DNA of 6,933 nt from contig JBKQSL010000006.1 in assembly GCA_052143655.1 (NCBI GenBank), forward strand, positions 1-6,933. Reading direction: 5' to 3'. Under the pieces are notes generated by a model. The model saw nothing but the letters and a program-made list of their open reading frames with translations, had not been told where the DNA came from and did not search any database. The DNA is from CAVSUR01 sp052143655. GTDB taxonomy: Bacteria > Actinomycetota > Actinomycetes > Streptosporangiales > Streptosporangiaceae. The stretch's first letter is position 1; every line of letters starts with the position of its first letter. Positions 5,866 to 6,933 of this stretch are shown in pieces. The translations under genes were made by a program, and so were the position numbers.

Positions 5866-5902
5866 TACATACCCGTCGAGTTAACTAGAGACGAGGAAAA
5901 CG

Positions 5903-6763
5903 GTTCTCAAGGGAATCGACTTCTCGTACGGCAACGGGCTCACTACTGTGCAGATCAGTGACGCCGGCTGCGCCTTTGTGTGCCGCTACCTGTCCGGCGG
6001 CACCCCGAAGGACATCGACAGCCTGGAACTCTCCAACTACAAGGCGGCCGGCATCCGCGTCGTCTTCGTGTGGGAGACGGATGGCCTGATGCCCAGCAAG
6101 GCCCAAGGCGTCGCGGACGCGGGCGCGGCGCAGGCCGAGCTAGAGCGGCTCGCCTCAGCCATCAAGAATTCGTCGGTCGCGAGCGCGCCAGTGTTCTTTG
6201 CCGCGGACGAGCCCGCAGAGGCGGACCTGATCGGCTACCTGCAGGGCGCCGGCTCGGTGATAGGCAAGTCCCGCACCGCCATCTACGGCGGCCGCAACTC
6301 CGTGAACGCTGCATTCAACGCCGGGCTCGTTACCTTCGGCTGGCAGACCTATGCGTGGTCCAACGGCCAGTGGGACGACCGCGCCCTGCTGCGCCAGGTC
6401 CAGAACAACGCCCAGCTCGGCCCCGCCCAGGTGGACAATGACGAGGCCGCGTTCTGGAACAGCACCGCGATCCTCGGCCTGAATGACAACTTCGGCCAGT
6501 GGCCGTCTCCCACGCCAGCGCCGCTCCAGCAAGGTTCGTACCGGCACGTCGTGCCGAAGGGCAATACCGAGACTATCGAGGCCCTGGCGGCATCGCGCAA
6601 CGTGAGCGTCAGCTTCATCGTCGGCCTCTCGGAGAAGTACTACGACGGGCAGAACGGCGCGGTCATGAGCGCCTTCCTGGCGCTCGACTCGGCGCTCACG
6701 GCGGCTGGCTGCCCACGGCCAGCAATGCCAGAGGGACTCATCTACTACACCGACAAACCATGA
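5903..6763 (+). CDS. DUF1906 glycosidase-like protein with LysM-like tail
   Basis: Rv2525c-like glycoside-hydrolase-like domain (DUF1906), a TIM-barrel fold related to GH25 and thought to act on cell-wall glycan. Numbered from 5903 (286 residues): strand 1 is LKGIDFSYG (2-10); CRYLSGG (27-33); VVFVWE (53-58); the acidic strand PVFFAADEP (96-104); SRTAIYGG (123-130); FGWQTYAWSNGQWD (145-158); and QVDNDEAAFW (176-185). A Pro-rich linker (PSPTPAPLQQ) leads to YRHVVPKGNTETIEALAASR (213-232) and VSFIVGLSEKY, resembling a LysM glycan-binding module. No signal peptide is visible. Conserved strand 1 starts before the first normal start, GTG 5948, and a stop at 5882-5884 closes the frame. The codon at 5903 is GTT, six bases after GAGG, exactly where GTG would be expected. 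Either the start was lost or a non-standard start is used. From 5948 the product would be 271 residues without strand 1. Composition returns to high GC. Confidence 0.8.
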   Translation, partial: VLKGIDFSYGNGLTTVQISDAGCAFVCRYLSGGTPKDIDSLELSNYKAAGIRVVFVWETDGLMPSKAQGVADAGAAQAELERLASAIKNSSVASAPVFFAADEPAEADLIGYLQGAGSVIGKSRTAIYGGRNSVNAAFNAGLVTFGWQTYAWSNGQWDDRALLRQVQNNAQLGPAQVDNDEAAFWNSTAILGLNDNFGQWPSPTPAPLQQGSYRHVVPKGNTETIEALAASRNVSVSFIVGLSEKYYDGQNGAVMSAFLALDSALTAAGCPRPAMPEGLIYYTDKP

Positions 6764-6933
6764 CATTCGCCACCAGCCTGCTTCTGGTGGCACTGCGCCG
6801 CGACGGCTCGGGAGGCCATGCCGCCTATGCAGCCGATGACCAGCTTGGCCGTCGCGGCTGCGTGGTCCCCAACCCAGTCGGCCGCCTCGTAGCGCGGACG
6901 TATCGTAAGCCGAGTTCGTAATGGTGCGAATAT
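6745..6933 (-). CDS. Possible 3' end of leftward gene, partial
   Basis: A frame entering from the right edge is open for 62 codons to TAG at 6745-6747. It includes YEAADWVGDHAAATAKLVIG, then CIGGMASRAVAAQCHQK and a short tail. It looks helical and uses about 80% G/C third bases, but has ATA codons (one near 6933) and one TTA. Its end overlaps the DUF1906 gene by 19 bases, tail to tail. The opposite strand of the same codon grid is also open: ATG 6760 overlaps the DUF1906 stop as ATGA and would give a 53-residue Arg-rich product ending at 6921. Only one is likely real, and I favour the leftward frame slightly. No family is recognised. Confidence 0.35.
   Translation of the reverse strand: MFAPLRTRLTIRPRYEAADWVGDHAAATAKLVIGCIGGMASRAVAAQCHQKQAGGECHGLSV
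6769..6791. terminator. 8-bp stem hairpin after the DUF1906 stop
   Basis: GCCACCAG (6769-6776) and CTGGTGGC (6784-6791) form a perfect 8-bp stem with a 7-base loop. It begins five bases after the stop of the DUF1906 gene. There is no T-run, as often in actinobacteria. Position favours a terminator for that gene, and it would serve both strands if a leftward gene converges here, although it would then lie inside that gene's 3' end. Confidence 0.5.

Overview
The window is GC-rich actinobacterial DNA, probably from a Streptomyces or Streptosporangiales type genome. Recognisable genes use G/C-ending codons. The families present are a group II truncated haemoglobin, a VapBC pair, a VOC protein, a class I methyltransferase and a DUF1906 glycosidase-like protein, and all are common in these genomes. 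No core metabolic operon, rRNA, tRNA or CRISPR array is visible. The assignment rests on composition and protein flavour only.

Layout from left to right. Positions 1-270 hold a pair of diverged direct repeats (51-106) and no gene. A truncated haemoglobin gene runs leftward (271-720). After a gene-poor stretch comes a palindrome-rich putative control region (1071-1137). It is followed by a rightward toxin-antitoxin pair: an antitoxin whose DNA-binding N-terminus is not visible (1234-1389) and an intact PIN-domain VapC (1386-1793). Positions 1794-2282 carry only palindromes. The C-terminal half of a VOC/glyoxalase-like gene (2283-2468, leftward) is a remnant. Then come an intact SAM-dependent methyltransferase (2702-3436, leftward) and a small acidic Pro/Glu-rich protein (3675-3941, leftward). 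A frameshifted DDE transposase remnant lies at 4053-4279 (leftward).

Right of the transposase remnant the base composition drops sharply. GC is 53% in the two 60-base rows I counted inside the next gene, against 77% in a row counted inside the methyltransferase. This lower-GC block carries an orphan, very acidic 275-residue protein (4786-5613, rightward). Its very good ribosome binding site is preceded by structured leader DNA. After a 270-base spacer with a possible 29-residue leftward micro-gene, GC rises again into a DUF1906 (Rv2525c-like, TIM-barrel glycosidase-like) protein with a LysM-like C-terminal segment (to 6763). Its conserved first strand lies upstream of any normal start codon. 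The window ends in an ambiguous open stretch, probably the 3' end of a leftward gene.

Overall this reads as an accessory, partly decaying region: a broken transposase, a half VOC gene, an antitoxin without its DNA-binding end and a cell-wall enzyme with a lost or non-standard start. The least explained items are the 275-residue protein and its leader, and whether it works with the cell-wall-directed DUF1906/LysM protein beside it. No single operon joins all these genes.
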